DNA of 64,000 nt from Sphingomonas aurea. Its GTDB lineage: Bacteria > Pseudomonadota > Alphaproteobacteria > Sphingomonadales > Sphingomonadaceae. Positions 16,973 to 25,601 of this stretch are shown piece by piece. The DNA lies in contig NZ_JAUUDS010000003.1 of assembly GCF_030678875.1 (NCBI RefSeq), forward strand, positions 1 to 64,000, given 5' to 3'. The position numbers and the translations under genes were made by a program. The notes under the pieces were generated by a model, which saw only the letters and a program-made list of their open reading frames with translations, searched no databases and had not been told where the DNA came from. Position 1 is the first letter of the stretch. Every line of letters starts with the position of its first letter.

Positions 16973-17908
16973 TCAGCCGAGCCGGATCCGCCGCTCGGGC
17001 ACGGTGAAGCGGATGGCGCGATTGGGAAAGTCGATCTCCACCATCCGGAACGAGCGCAACGTCTGCATGCCGAGCAGCAGCGCCGGCTTGTTCGCCAGGC
17101 CGAACCGCTCGAACGGCGCCACGTCCGCCACCGCCAGTGGTACGTTCGACAGCGCGAGCCCGCCGATCTTCAGCTGATCGACGACATAGGCGTCGGACGC
17201 GACCCTCATCCCGTCGGCGGCGAGCAGGTCCCAGCGCCCGATCGAACTCTGCCGGCCGAGCAGCTTGAGGAAGGCGGTGTTGGCGATCGTCACCGACGAT
17301 CCGGTGTCGATGACGACCGCGATCCGCTTGTTGCGCCAGTGCGCGTCGGTGACGATCAGCTGGCCGAACAGCGAGCGGGCGACGACGACGATCTCGTCCG
17401 GATCGCGCGACTGGACGCGCCGCTTGCCGGCGGAGGGGGTCAGCGTCATCCGGCTGCGGTCGAAATCGATTGCGACGCGGTGCCCCTGCAACGCATCGAG
17501 CCCCAGCATCCCCTGCGCGCCCAGATCGCTTCGGGCATAGACCGGCGCCTCGATCATCGCGGGCGCCAGCCGGCTGACCTTCAGGAGCGGCACCTGCGCG
17601 GTAGCGGTTGGCGCAGTGCCCGCCATCGTCGTCACCCGCACGTCGCGGCCGGGTGCCAGCGCCAGCTCGGTCGCCAGCTCGCGCGACACCACCGTCCGCT
17701 CGGCCCCGGTGTCGATCACGAACGGCCAGTCGCCCTTGCCGGCGATCGAGACCGGCACGGTCATGCGTATCTCGGTGTCGCGCAGCTGCCATTCGTCGGT
17801 CGGCGTTGCCGCGGGTTCGGGCTGCGCCGTCACGGGCGGGAACGCGGCCGGATCCGGCCCGGCGATTGACGCGGCGATCGCCGCGATCAGGGCGAACATC
17901 CTCTCCAT
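16973..17908 (-). CDS. Tandem retropepsin-like aspartic protease
   Basis: A 311-residue exported protein with two retropepsin-type domains in one chain. The first active site is VIDTGAE with Asp 66, the second VVIDTGSS with Asp 201. Each is followed by its own Gly-Leu motif (GMLGLDAL near 134, LLLGMQTL near 275). A single chain can therefore supply both catalytic aspartates, as in pepsin, while each half looks like a retroviral-type domain. The N-terminus MERMFALIAAIAASIAG is a signal peptide. Substrate unknown. It is the second aspartic protease within 4 kb, and the two may share ancestry. Confidence 0.82.
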   Translation of the reverse strand: MERMFALIAAIAASIAGPDPAAFPPVTAQPEPAATPTDEWQLRDTEIRMTVPVSIAGKGDWPFVIDTGAERTVVSRELATELALAPGRDVRVTTMAGTAPTATAQVPLLKVSRLAPAMIEAPVYARSDLGAQGMLGLDALQGHRVAIDFDRSRMTLTPSAGKRRVQSRDPDEIVVVARSLFGQLIVTDAHWRNKRIAVVIDTGSSVTIANTAFLKLLGRQSSIGRWDLLAADGMRVASDAYVVDQLKIGGLALSNVPLAVADVAPFERFGLANKPALLLGMQTLRSFRMVEIDFPNRAIRFTVPERRIRLG

Positions 17909-17959
17909 AATCCGGCGATGCTGCGCCCGTTGCGGACCTTTTGCAATGGGCCGCTGCGA

Positions 17960-20377
17960 TCAGTCGAGCGCCATTGCCTCCGCGGCCAGCGCCTCGGCTT
18001 CCAGCAGCAGCGCGTCGTCGCCGCTGTTGGTCGACACCCGCTCGCGGCCGATCAGCACCAGCACCGGCACAGCCAAGGGCGACACCCGTTCCAGATCGAC
18101 ATGGAGCATCGTGTCCGCCGCCCGCTCCAGCAGCCCGGCGAGGCGGCCGACATCGGTCATCCGCGCCCGCGCATCGTCCCACGCAGCCTGGAGCAGCAGG
18201 TGCGACGGCTCATACTTGCGCAGCACGTCATAGATCAGGTCGGTGGAAAAGGTGACCTGCCTGCCGGTCTTGCGCTTGCCGGGATGCTGGCGCTCGACCA
18301 GCCCGCCGATCACCGCCACCTCGCGGAACGCGCGCTTCAGCAGGTGCGACTGCTGCACCCACTCGACGAACTCATGCTCCAGTATGTCGGGCGAGAACAG
18401 GCTGGCGGGATCGGTGATCTTCTCCAGCCCGAAGCAGGCGATGGCATAGTCGTTGGCGACGAAGCCGAGCGGCTTCAGCCCCTGCGTCTCCATCCGCCGA
18501 GTCAGCAGCATCCCCAGCGACTGGTGCGCGTTCCACCCCTCGAACCCATAGGCGACCAGATAATGCCGCCCCTCGCGCGGGAAGGTCTCGACCAGCAGCT
18601 GGCCGGGCGCCGGCAGGGTCGATCGGCGCGCCTGGATCTCCAGCCAGTCGCGCACGTCGTCGGGAAAGCGGTGCCACTCGGCCGGCGTCGCGAGAAAGGC
18701 GCGCACCCGGTCCGCCAGGCTGGTCGACAGCGGCATCCGGCTGCCGCCATAGGTCGGAATGCGCGCCGGGCGGCTGGTCGCGCGGACGATCAGATCCTCG
18801 ATATCGATCTTCTCGACCTCCAGGCTCAGCCCGGCGAAGAAGAAGGTATCGCCGTGGCTCAGCGTCGCGGCAAACCCCTCCTCGACCTTGCCGAGATGGC
18901 GGCCGTTCTTGAAGCGCACGTTGAGCATCGTCGCCTCGACGATGATGCCGGCATTCAGCCGATGCTGCGCGACGAACTTCGGATGCGCGACCCGCCAGCT
19001 GCCGTCCGCGTCCTGCACCAGCCGCTTGAACCGGTCATAGGCGCGCAAGGAATAGCCGCCGTCGCGGATGAAGCCGAGTACCCGCTCGAACAGATCGTCG
19101 GTCAGCGCGGAATAGGGCAGTGCCGAGCGGATCTCCGTCAGCAATTCCTCCTGCCGGAACGGCGCCGCGCAGGCACAGGCCATGACGTGCTGCGCCAGCA
19201 CGTCGAGCGCGCCGGGCCGGAACAGGTCGGGGTCCAGCTCGCCTGCCTCGACCGCGTCGAGCGCCGCGCGCGCCTCCAGATATTCGAACCGGTTGCCGGG
19301 GACCAGGATCGCCTTCGACGCCTCGTCCAAACGGTGATTGGCACGCCCGATCCGCTGGAGCAGGCGCGACGATCCCTTGGGCGCGCCCATCTGGACGACG
19401 CAGTCGACATCGCCCCAGTCGACACCCAGGTCCAGGCTGGCGGTGGCGACCAGCGCCCGCAGGCGCCCGGCGGCCATCGCCCCTTCCACCTTGCGCCGCG
19501 CCTCCAGCGACAGGCTGCCGTGATGGACGCCGATCGGCAGCCCCGTGTCGTTCGCCTTCCACAGGTCCTGGAAGATCAGCTCGGCAAGGCTGCGGGTGTT
19601 GCAGAAGACGATGCTGGTCCGGTGCGCGGCGATCGTCGCCATCACCTGCTCGGCGGCGTAGCGACCCGAGTGGCCGGCCCAGGGCACCCGGTCCTGCGGC
19701 AGTAATATGTCGATGACCGGATCGGCGCCCGGCTCGCCCTGCACCAGGCTGACCGAATCGATGTCGCCATCGGGCGCCAGCCAGGCGCGGTATCCGTCCG
19801 GATCGGCCACTGTCGCCGACAGCGCGACCCGCCGCATCGCCGGAGCCAGCCGCTGGAGCCGCGCCATGCACAGCGCCAGCAGGTCGCCGCGCTTGCCGGT
19901 GGCGAAGGCATGCACCTCGTCGACGACGATCGTCTTCAGCCCGGCGAAGATCAGGTCGCTGTCCGGATAGCTGAGCAGTAGCGACAGCGATTCGGGCGTG
20001 GTCAGCAGGATGTGCGGCGGCCTGACCCGCTGGCGCGCCTTGCGGTCGGACGGCGTGTCGCCGGTGCGCGTCTCGACGCGGATGTCCAGGCCCATCTCAT
20101 CCACCGGCGTCACCAGGTTGCGCTGGATATCCACCGCCAGCGCCTTCAGCGGCGAGACGTAGAGCGTGTGCAGCCCCTCGCTCGGGCGCTCGATCAGGTC
20201 GACCAGCGTCGGCAGGAACCCCGCAAGCGTCTTGCCCGCACCGGTGGTCGCCACCAGCAGCGCGTGCCGCCCCGCCCGGCCCTGCGCCAGCATATCCATC
20301 TGGTGTCGACGCGGCCGCCAGCCGCGCGCAGCGAACCAGCCGGCGAGTTGAGGGGGCAGGTCGGCAGGCTTCGTCAT
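17960..20377 (-). CDS. Ligase-associated DNA damage response DEXH-box helicase (Lhr-type)
   Basis: An 805-residue superfamily 2 helicase. Walker A ATTGAGKT is at residues 43-50, TTPESL near 126, the DEVH box at 153-156, SAT at 187-189, and later the helicase motifs HHGSLS, ATASLDLGVDW and QRIGRANHR. The C-terminal half has the winged-helix and Lhr-core regions. This is the bacterial Lhr-core protein that works with PdeM, the MBL exonuclease and the ATP-dependent ligase in DNA repair. The start codon lies inside a short inverted repeat (20376-20453). The exonuclease gene lies about 390 bases beyond, divergent. Confidence 0.92.
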   Translation of the reverse strand: MTKPADLPPQLAGWFAARGWRPRRHQMDMLAQGRAGRHALLVATTGAGKTLAGFLPTLVDLIERPSEGLHTLYVSPLKALAVDIQRNLVTPVDEMGLDIRVETRTGDTPSDRKARQRVRPPHILLTTPESLSLLLSYPDSDLIFAGLKTIVVDEVHAFATGKRGDLLALCMARLQRLAPAMRRVALSATVADPDGYRAWLAPDGDIDSVSLVQGEPGADPVIDILLPQDRVPWAGHSGRYAAEQVMATIAAHRTSIVFCNTRSLAELIFQDLWKANDTGLPIGVHHGSLSLEARRKVEGAMAAGRLRALVATASLDLGVDWGDVDCVVQMGAPKGSSRLLQRIGRANHRLDEASKAILVPGNRFEYLEARAALDAVEAGELDPDLFRPGALDVLAQHVMACACAAPFRQEELLTEIRSALPYSALTDDLFERVLGFIRDGGYSLRAYDRFKRLVQDADGSWRVAHPKFVAQHRLNAGIIVEATMLNVRFKNGRHLGKVEEGFAATLSHGDTFFFAGLSLEVEKIDIEDLIVRATSRPARIPTYGGSRMPLSTSLADRVRAFLATPAEWHRFPDDVRDWLEIQARRSTLPAPGQLLVETFPREGRHYLVAYGFEGWNAHQSLGMLLTRRMETQGLKPLGFVANDYAIACFGLEKITDPASLFSPDILEHEFVEWVQQSHLLKRAFREVAVIGGLVERQHPGKRKTGRQVTFSTDLIYDVLRKYEPSHLLLQAAWDDARARMTDVGRLAGLLERAADTMLHVDLERVSPLAVPVLVLIGRERVSTNSGDDALLLEAEALAAEAMALD

Positions 20378-20453
20378 GCCGGGCTTGCCCCGGCATCCAG
20401 GGTCACGAGCGCGGTCGTCCGCGGCTCCGAACGCCGGGACCGACCCGGCATGG
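20376..20453. repeat. Intergenic inverted repeat, ATGCCGGG family
   Basis: A hairpin ATGCCGGG/CCCGGCAT at 20376-20396 is followed about 40 bases later by a complementary block (GCCGGGACCGACCCGGCAT). The two blocks pair with each other as well as internally. The same core recurs at 41155-41193 and 56646-56739. Here it covers the start codon of the helicase gene. Confidence 0.75.
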
Positions 20454-20459
20454 CGTCAT

Positions 20460-20672
20460 TCAGCGCCCGGCCGCGTCGTCGTCCGACCCGTTGCGATACA
20501 GGTCGCGCGTCGCCTGTTCGGTCCGGCGATCCTGCTCGGGGCTGATCCGGCGGTTCTTCGCCTTGGCCCAGGCGATCGCGCCGACCAGCACGAACGCGCC
20601 GATGAACACCACGATCAGCCACAGGCTACCATTCGCCGTACTGCTCGCGGTCTGTTCCTGAATCTCGTTCAT
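20460..20672 (-). CDS. Small single-pass membrane protein
   Basis: A 70-residue protein from an ATG at 20672 with AAGGAT nine bases upstream. A polar N-terminus, one helix (LWLIVVFIGAFVLVGAIAWA), then a basic and acidic cytoplasmic tail (AKAKNRRISPEQDRRTEQATRDLYRN). No family recognised. It lies between the helicase and the divergent exonuclease gene, but nothing in the sequence ties it to DNA repair. The frame is open further upstream, where it would run into the exonuclease gene on the other strand, so the shorter start is used. Confidence 0.65.
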   Translation of the reverse strand: MNEIQEQTASSTANGSLWLIVVFIGAFVLVGAIAWAKAKNRRISPEQDRRTEQATRDLYRNGSDDDAAGR

Positions 20673-20766
20673 GATCGGGCATCCTTCGTGGAATGTCGTA
20701 CCGGTCAACGTATCGGGCAAGCGGTTCGATCCGGCACCCTCCTGCCGGCTCGCGCGTAGTGCCCGC

Positions 20767-21765
20767 ATGGCAAAGCTCGGCGACTGGATCGAACCGCATC
20801 CCCACGGCATCCATGTGCGCCCCGCCGACGCCTGGGTCGACCCGTCGGAGCCGGTCGAGCGCGCGCTGGTGACCCACGGCCACGCCGATCATGCCCGCGG
20901 CGGCCATGCCCGCGTCTGGGCGACGCCGGAAACGCTGGCGATCATGGACGCCCGCTACGGCCCGCAGACCGGTGAGCCGGTCGCCTACGGCGAGACGATC
21001 CGGCTGGGCGACGTGGAGGTCGGCTTCGTTCCCGCCGGGCACGTCCTCGGATCGGCGCAGATCGTCCTCGACTATCGCGGCGAGCGGGTGGTGGTGTCGG
21101 GTGACTACAAGCGCCGGCCCGACCCGACCTGCGCCGCATTCGAGCCGGTCAAATGCGACGTGTTCGTCACCGAGGCGACCTTCGCCCTCCCCGTCTTCCG
21201 CCATCCCGACACTGGCGACGAGATCGACAAGCTGATCGCGCGCCTCCACGCCAATCCCGACCGCTGCGTGCTGGTCGGCGCCTATGCGCTCGGCAAGGCG
21301 CAGCGGGTAATCGCAGAGCTGCGCGACCGCGGGCACGAGGCGCCGATCTACATCCACGGCGCGCTCGCCCGGTTGTGCGAGCTGTACGCCGATCACGGCG
21401 TCCGGCTGGGCGAGCTGATCCCGGTCGCGGGCGTGCCTAAGGCGGCGATGGCCGGGCATGTCGTGATGTGCCCGCCCTCCGCGCTCAACGACCGCTGGTC
21501 CAGGCGGCTGCCCGACCCGATCACCGCGATGGCATCGGGCTGGATGCGGGTACGCCAGCGCGCGCGGCAGAAGAATGTCGAGCTGCCGCTGATCCTGTCC
21601 GACCATGCCGACTGGGACGAGCTGACCGACACGCTGACCGAGATTGCCCCCCGCGAGGTCTGGGTCACCCACGGCCGCGAAGAGGCGCTGGTCCACTGGT
21701 GCGAGCAGCGCCAGATCAAGGCGCGCGCGCTGGCGCTGGTCGGCTTCGAGGACGAAGACGACTGA
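20767..21765 (+). CDS. Ligase-associated DNA damage response exonuclease (MBL/beta-CASP)
   Basis: A 332-residue metallo-beta-lactamase-fold nuclease related to CPSF73 and SNM1. The metal motif THGHADH covers residues 36-42, with GHVLGSAQ near 94, SGDYKRRPD near 112, TEAT near 132 and a late histidine in LSDHADW. This is the exonuclease partner of the Lhr-type helicase, PdeM and ATP-dependent ligase. Start ATG at 20767. It is divergent from the small membrane-protein gene, with 94 bases between starts that must hold both promoters. Confidence 0.9.
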   Translation: MAKLGDWIEPHPHGIHVRPADAWVDPSEPVERALVTHGHADHARGGHARVWATPETLAIMDARYGPQTGEPVAYGETIRLGDVEVGFVPAGHVLGSAQIVLDYRGERVVVSGDYKRRPDPTCAAFEPVKCDVFVTEATFALPVFRHPDTGDEIDKLIARLHANPDRCVLVGAYALGKAQRVIAELRDRGHEAPIYIHGALARLCELYADHGVRLGELIPVAGVPKAAMAGHVVMCPPSALNDRWSRRLPDPITAMASGWMRVRQRARQKNVELPLILSDHADWDELTDTLTEIAPREVWVTHGREEALVHWCEQRQIKARALALVGFEDEDD

Positions 21766-21871
21766 GAGTTCGCCTGGAAATACGCTGTGGGCGCCACTCT
21801 CGGAGCCGGCCCGCCCGGAACCTGTGACCGGGTCGCCGCGCTTGGTCCGCTCCACCATTCGGAGCATCCCC

Positions 21872-22144
21872 ATGGCCGAAGACCGGCTGACCATCGATCC
21901 CGCCAGCATATTCGACAATGTCGACCAGCACCGCGTCGAGTTCGCCGCCACGATCGATGGCGCGCGCCACGCCTTCGCTGCCCAGTACGACCTCCTCCGC
22001 GCCCTGTCTGGCGAGGACCCGAACGACCGCGCGGTCGCCGCATTCCACGCGCAGGAGGACCGGATCGCGACGCTCGGAACCAGGGCGTTCGCGCGCGATC
22101 AGGATCAGGTGATGGTCGTCATCAGCGAGAACGACCTGGACTGA
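21872..22144 (+). CDS. DUF1488-like small protein
   Basis: A 90-residue soluble protein starting MAEDRLTIDPASIF, with GGAG seven bases upstream. The pattern V-x-F-x-A-x-x-DG early, ALSGEDP in the middle and VMVVISENDLD at the end resembles the DUF1488 family, whose function is not known. The 3' end overlaps the convergent endonuclease/exonuclease/phosphatase gene by 23 bases. An alternative is an unrelated conserved hypothetical. Confidence 0.6.
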   Translation: MAEDRLTIDPASIFDNVDQHRVEFAATIDGARHAFAAQYDLLRALSGEDPNDRAVAAFHAQEDRIATLGTRAFARDQDQVMVVISENDLD

Positions 22145-22973
22145 CCGCCTGTTTCTTCGCCGCCGGCCAGGTTAGCTCCGCCACCACCGGAAAGTGATCG
22201 GACGGATACAGCGCGCCCTGATGGTCGGTCAGGGTACGGATCTTCATCGGGATCAGCCCACGGGTCCAGATCCAGTCCATGCGTCGGTCCGGTTTGCCGG
22301 TGAAGCCGTGGAAGGTGGCGGCCGGGCCCTTCTGCTTGAAGGCGACCTGCCACGCGTCGGACAGGCTCGCCGCCAGCGTCGCGTGGGTCGGGCTGTCGGG
22401 GGCGGCGTTGAAGTCGCCGGTGACGACGACCGGACCCGGCGTCGCGGCGACGCGGCCGGCGAGCAGCCGGGCGCCGCGGACGCGCGCGGCCTCGTCGTCG
22501 ATGCGATAGGGCAGGTGCGTGTCGAACAGCGTGAATCCGTGCGTGCCGTCGAGGCTGGTGAACCGGCCCCAGCTGACCATCCGCGGATAGGGATGGCCCC
22601 AGCTGATGCTGCCCGGCACGCCGGGCGTGTCCGACAGCCAGAAGTCACCCTGCGCGTCCAGCCGCCAGCGGTCGGTGCGATAGAAGATGCCCATATGCTC
22701 GTCACCATGCCCGCCGCGGCGGTCGCGGCCGAACCAGGCATAGCCGGACAGCGCCGCGATTAGGTCCTGCGCCTGCGCGGCGACCAGTTCCTGCGTGCCG
22801 ATCACGTCGGGCGCCGCGCGGGCGATGGTCTTCGCCATCAGCGCGCGGCGATGCGCCCAGTCATTGGCCCCGTCGGTGGCGACGGGCACCCGGACATTGA
22901 CGGTCATTACAGTCAGGTCGGTGGGCTTGGCGGTGGCGGGACAAGCGAGGATCAGCGTCAAGAGCAGCGCCAA
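22122..22973 (-). CDS. Endonuclease/exonuclease/phosphatase family protein, exported
   Basis: An EEP-fold hydrolase with the motifs MTVNVRV, IGTQELVAAQ, FDTHLPYRID, VVVTGDFNA and a final YPSDHFPVVAE carrying the catalytic His. A signal peptide (LALLLTLILACPATA) precedes the domain. The start is uncertain. The in-frame ATG at 23096 overlaps the rpoN stop as ATGA, but the 40 residues that follow are translated from two palindromic repeats (22987-23004 and 23049-23070), so a TTG near 22973 may be the functional start. Substrates in this fold include nucleic acids, phosphoinositides and sphingolipids; none can be assigned here. Confidence 0.8.
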   Translation of the reverse strand: MALLLTLILACPATAKPTDLTVMTVNVRVPVATDGANDWAHRRALMAKTIARAAPDVIGTQELVAAQAQDLIAALSGYAWFGRDRRGGHGDEHMGIFYRTDRWRLDAQGDFWLSDTPGVPGSISWGHPYPRMVSWGRFTSLDGTHGFTLFDTHLPYRIDDEAARVRGARLLAGRVAATPGPVVVTGDFNAAPDSPTHATLAASLSDAWQVAFKQKGPAATFHGFTGKPDRRMDWIWTRGLIPMKIRTLTDHQGALYPSDHFPVVAELTWPAAKKQAVSPGRSR

Positions 22974-22986
22974 CCCCTGTCTTGTA

Positions 22987-23070
22987 CTCCCGCGAAGGCG
23001 GGAGCCCAGTCTGATGAGCCACACCAGCGAATGTTCTCTCCAACACCGTGTTCCCGCCTTCGCGGGAACA
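22987..23070. repeat. Paired hairpin repeats, CCCGC-GCGGG family
   Basis: CTCCCGC-GAAG-GCGGGAG is at 22987-23004 and TGTTCCCGC-CTTC-GCGGGAACA at 23049-23070. Each arm is perfect. They are also complementary to each other across 44 bases. They lie between the signal peptide region of the EEP gene and the rpoN stop. Confidence 0.75.
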
Positions 23071-23092
23071 CGGAAGGTGTGGGCCAACCCCA

Positions 23093-24556
23093 TCATGCCC
23101 CCTCCAGCGCCCGGGCGCGGCGGCGCTGGACGGAACTGCCGATCCCCATCGCCTCGCGATATTTCGCGACCGTCCGCCGCGCGATGTCGAATCCCTTGGC
23201 CTGGAGCAGCTCGACCAGCGTGTCGTCGGACAGGATCTTGGCCCCCTCACCCGCGATCAGCGCGCGGATCGCGCTCCGGACCGCCTCGGCCGACACCGCA
23301 TCGCCGCCGTCCGCCGCCTGGATCGCCGAGGTGAAGAAATATTTCAGCTCGAACGTGCCGCGCGCGGAGGACAGGTACTTGTTGCTCGTCACCCGGCTGA
23401 CCGTCGATTCGTGCATCTCGATCGCGTCGGCGACGCGCGCCAGCGTCATCGGCTTAAGATGAGCGACACCGTGGAGGAAGAACGCCTCCTGCTGCTTCAC
23501 GATCTCGGCGGCGACGCGGATGATCGTGCGCTGCCGCTGGTCGAGCGCCTTGGTCAGCCAGTTGGCGCTGGCCAGGCAGTCCGACAGCCATGCCTTCGAC
23601 GCCTTGTCCTGCGGCCCGGTCGCCAGTTGCGCGTGATAGCGCCGGTTGACCAACACGCGCGGCAGCGTCGCGTTGTTCAGCTCGACCGTCCAGCTACCGT
23701 CCGCGGCGCGGGTGACGAACAGGTCGGGCACCACCGCGCTCGGCGGCTCGCCGCCATAACGACAGCCCGGCTTGGGATCGTAAGCGCGCAGCTCGCGGAT
23801 CATGTCGGCCATGTCCTCGTCGTCGACATGGCAGAGCCGCTTCAGCCGGGCGAGGTCGCCGCGCGCCAGCAGGTCGAGATTGTCGAGCAGCCGCGCCATG
23901 CACGGGTCGTAGCGATCAGCCTCGCGCGCCTGGAGCGTCAGGCACTCGGCCAGGTCGCGCGCGCCGACGCCGGTTGGGTCGAAGGTCTGGACGATCGCCA
24001 GCACCGCCTCCACCCGCGCCAGCGGCACGCCGAGCCGCTGCGCGATGTCGAGCAGGTTGCCGCGCAGATAGCCGGCCTCGTCGATCTGGTCGATCAGGTG
24101 GTGGGCGATGAACAGGTCGGCCCCCGCCACCGCCGGCCCGGCCTGTGCGATCAGATGCTCCGACAGGCTCAGGTCGGGATTGGCGAAGGCGTCGAGGTCG
24201 GGGCCGTCCTCCGGCCCGGCGCCGCCGGACAGGCGCCCATCGCGACCGACCCCGCCGTCGGCGACCGAGTCCTGCTGGTGGCTCTCGGTCGCATAGTCGA
24301 TGTCGAGCGGCTCGGCCGGTGCCGCGCCGGTGACGAGCGCGTCGGCGGTGGCGGGCTCGGGCGCCGGTGCCGGTTCGGGGCGAACGATCTCGGTCCCCGC
24401 CCCCGCTTCCAGCAGCGGGTTCTTCTCGATCTCCTCGGCGATGAACGTCTCGATCTCGAGATTGGACAGCGTCAGCAGCTTGATCGCCTGCTGAAGCTGG
24501 GGGGTCATCACCAGCGACTGCGACTGGCGCAGGTCGAGGCGCGGAGCGAGGGTCAC
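23093..24556 (-). CDS. rpoN: RNA polymerase sigma-54 factor RpoN
   Basis: A 487-residue sigma factor. The N-terminal activator-interaction region is typical (LDLRQSQSLVMTPQLQQAIK near residue 8). An acidic linker rich in Glu, Pro and Ala follows, then the core-binding domain, the helix-turn-helix (LARVADAIEMHESTVSRV) and the diagnostic RpoN box ARRTVAKYRE near residue 463. It recognises -24/-12 promoters and needs enhancer-binding ATPases. Downstream of the LptCAB genes, separated by a 150-base gap that holds a repeat; this order is common in alphaproteobacteria. Confidence 0.96.
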   Translation of the reverse strand: MTLAPRLDLRQSQSLVMTPQLQQAIKLLTLSNLEIETFIAEEIEKNPLLEAGAGTEIVRPEPAPAPEPATADALVTGAAPAEPLDIDYATESHQQDSVADGGVGRDGRLSGGAGPEDGPDLDAFANPDLSLSEHLIAQAGPAVAGADLFIAHHLIDQIDEAGYLRGNLLDIAQRLGVPLARVEAVLAIVQTFDPTGVGARDLAECLTLQAREADRYDPCMARLLDNLDLLARGDLARLKRLCHVDDEDMADMIRELRAYDPKPGCRYGGEPPSAVVPDLFVTRAADGSWTVELNNATLPRVLVNRRYHAQLATGPQDKASKAWLSDCLASANWLTKALDQRQRTIIRVAAEIVKQQEAFFLHGVAHLKPMTLARVADAIEMHESTVSRVTSNKYLSSARGTFELKYFFTSAIQAADGGDAVSAEAVRSAIRALIAGEGAKILSDDTLVELLQAKGFDIARRTVAKYREAMGIGSSVQRRRARALEGA

Positions 24557-24564
24557 GACCTAGA

Positions 24565-24680
24565 TCCTCCCCTGCAAGGGGAGGTGGCAGCGCGCAGCGC
24601 TGACGGAGGGGTGTCGCCCTCTCGATAGCGGGTCACCCCTCCACCGGCTTCGCCGGTCCCCCTCCCCTTGCAGGAGAGAA
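24565..24680. repeat. Intergenic repeat, GGGGAGG/TGACGGAGGGGTG family (copy 1)
   Basis: CCTCCCCTGCAAGGGGAGG at the start and CCTCCCCTTGCAGGAGAG at the end frame a conserved core TGACGGAGGGGTGTCG followed by CCCTCTCGATAGCGG. A second copy with the same core lies at 35903-36020. It separates lptB from rpoN and could act as a terminator or attenuator between them. Confidence 0.75.
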
Positions 24681-24706
24681 ATTGGCGTCCGGGCACATCC
24701 ATCCCC

Positions 24707-25498
24707 CTACAGCGAGAACGTCTCGCCGAGGTACAGCCGGCGCACATTGGCATCGGCGACCAGTTCGGCGGGGCTGCCGGTGAACAGCACGCGCCCGTCA
24801 TAAATGATGTAGGCGCGGTCGACGATGTCCAGCGTCTCGCGGACATTATGGTCGGTGATGAGTACACCGATGTCGCGGCGCTTCAGATCCTTCACCAGGT
24901 CGCGGATGTCGGCGATCGAGATCGGGTCGATGCCGGCGAACGGCTCGTCGAGCAGCATGATCGACGGGTCGGCGGCCAGCGCGCGGGCGATCTCGGCCCG
25001 CCGCCGCTCGCCGCCCGACAGCGCCATGGCCGGCGCCGCGCGCAACCGCGTCAGGCCGAACTCGTCGAGCAGTCGGTCGAGCTTGGCCTGCCGTGCCGCC
25101 TTGTCCGGCTCGGACAGTTCCAGCACGGTCAGGATGTTCTTCTCGATCGACAGGCCGCGGAAGATCGAGGTTTCCTGCGGCAGATAACCCAGACCCAGGA
25201 TCGCGCGCCGATACATGGGCAGGCCGGTGATGTCGTCGCCATCGAGCATGATCCGCCCCGAATCGGGCTTCACCAGTCCCATCACCGAATAGAAACAGGT
25301 GGTCTTGCCCGCGCCGTTGGGGCCGAGCAGCCCGATCACCTCGCCCCGGCCCACCGTGACCGACACGTCGGTCAGCACGATCCGCTTGTCATAGGACTTG
25401 GCGATCGACACGACCTGCAGGCCGTCGGTCGCCGGCGGCTCGGCGATCGGCGACGTGTCGGTGGGGGCGGTGTCGGTCGGCAGGGCGGTAGTGGCCAT
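24707..25498 (-). CDS. lptB: LPS export ABC transporter ATP-binding protein LptB
   Basis: A 263-residue ABC ATPase (from ATG 25498; a longer frame to 25534 is open but unlikely). Walker A GPNGAGKTT, Q-loop region YLPQETSIF, signature LSGGERRR, Walker B IMLLDEPF and H-loop ITDHNVRE are all present. The C-terminus ends YLGETFSL, typical of LptB. It powers transport of lipopolysaccharide (or, in sphingomonads, possibly other envelope lipids) from the inner membrane through the LptFG-C-A bridge. A Thr/Pro-rich stretch of about 20 residues precedes the domain. It follows lptA on the same strand. Confidence 0.94.
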   Translation of the reverse strand: MATTALPTDTAPTDTSPIAEPPATDGLQVVSIAKSYDKRIVLTDVSVTVGRGEVIGLLGPNGAGKTTCFYSVMGLVKPDSGRIMLDGDDITGLPMYRRAILGLGYLPQETSIFRGLSIEKNILTVLELSEPDKAARQAKLDRLLDEFGLTRLRAAPAMALSGGERRRAEIARALAADPSIMLLDEPFAGIDPISIADIRDLVKDLKRRDIGVLITDHNVRETLDIVDRAYIIYDGRVLFTGSPAELVADANVRRLYLGETFSL

Positions 25499-25601
25499 CG
25501 AACGGCGCCTCGCAGCAGTTTGGTATCGCCGCATCGCAGCCGGCGATTGTGGCAGGGTTCATGCATGAGCGAATGGGGCGGGAAAAGCCCCTTTCGTCCG
25601 A

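Noticed and set aside
20376..20453. Regularly spaced short repeats as CRISPR
   Set aside because: The repeats are single inverted pairs scattered between genes, not identical direct repeats with unique spacers.
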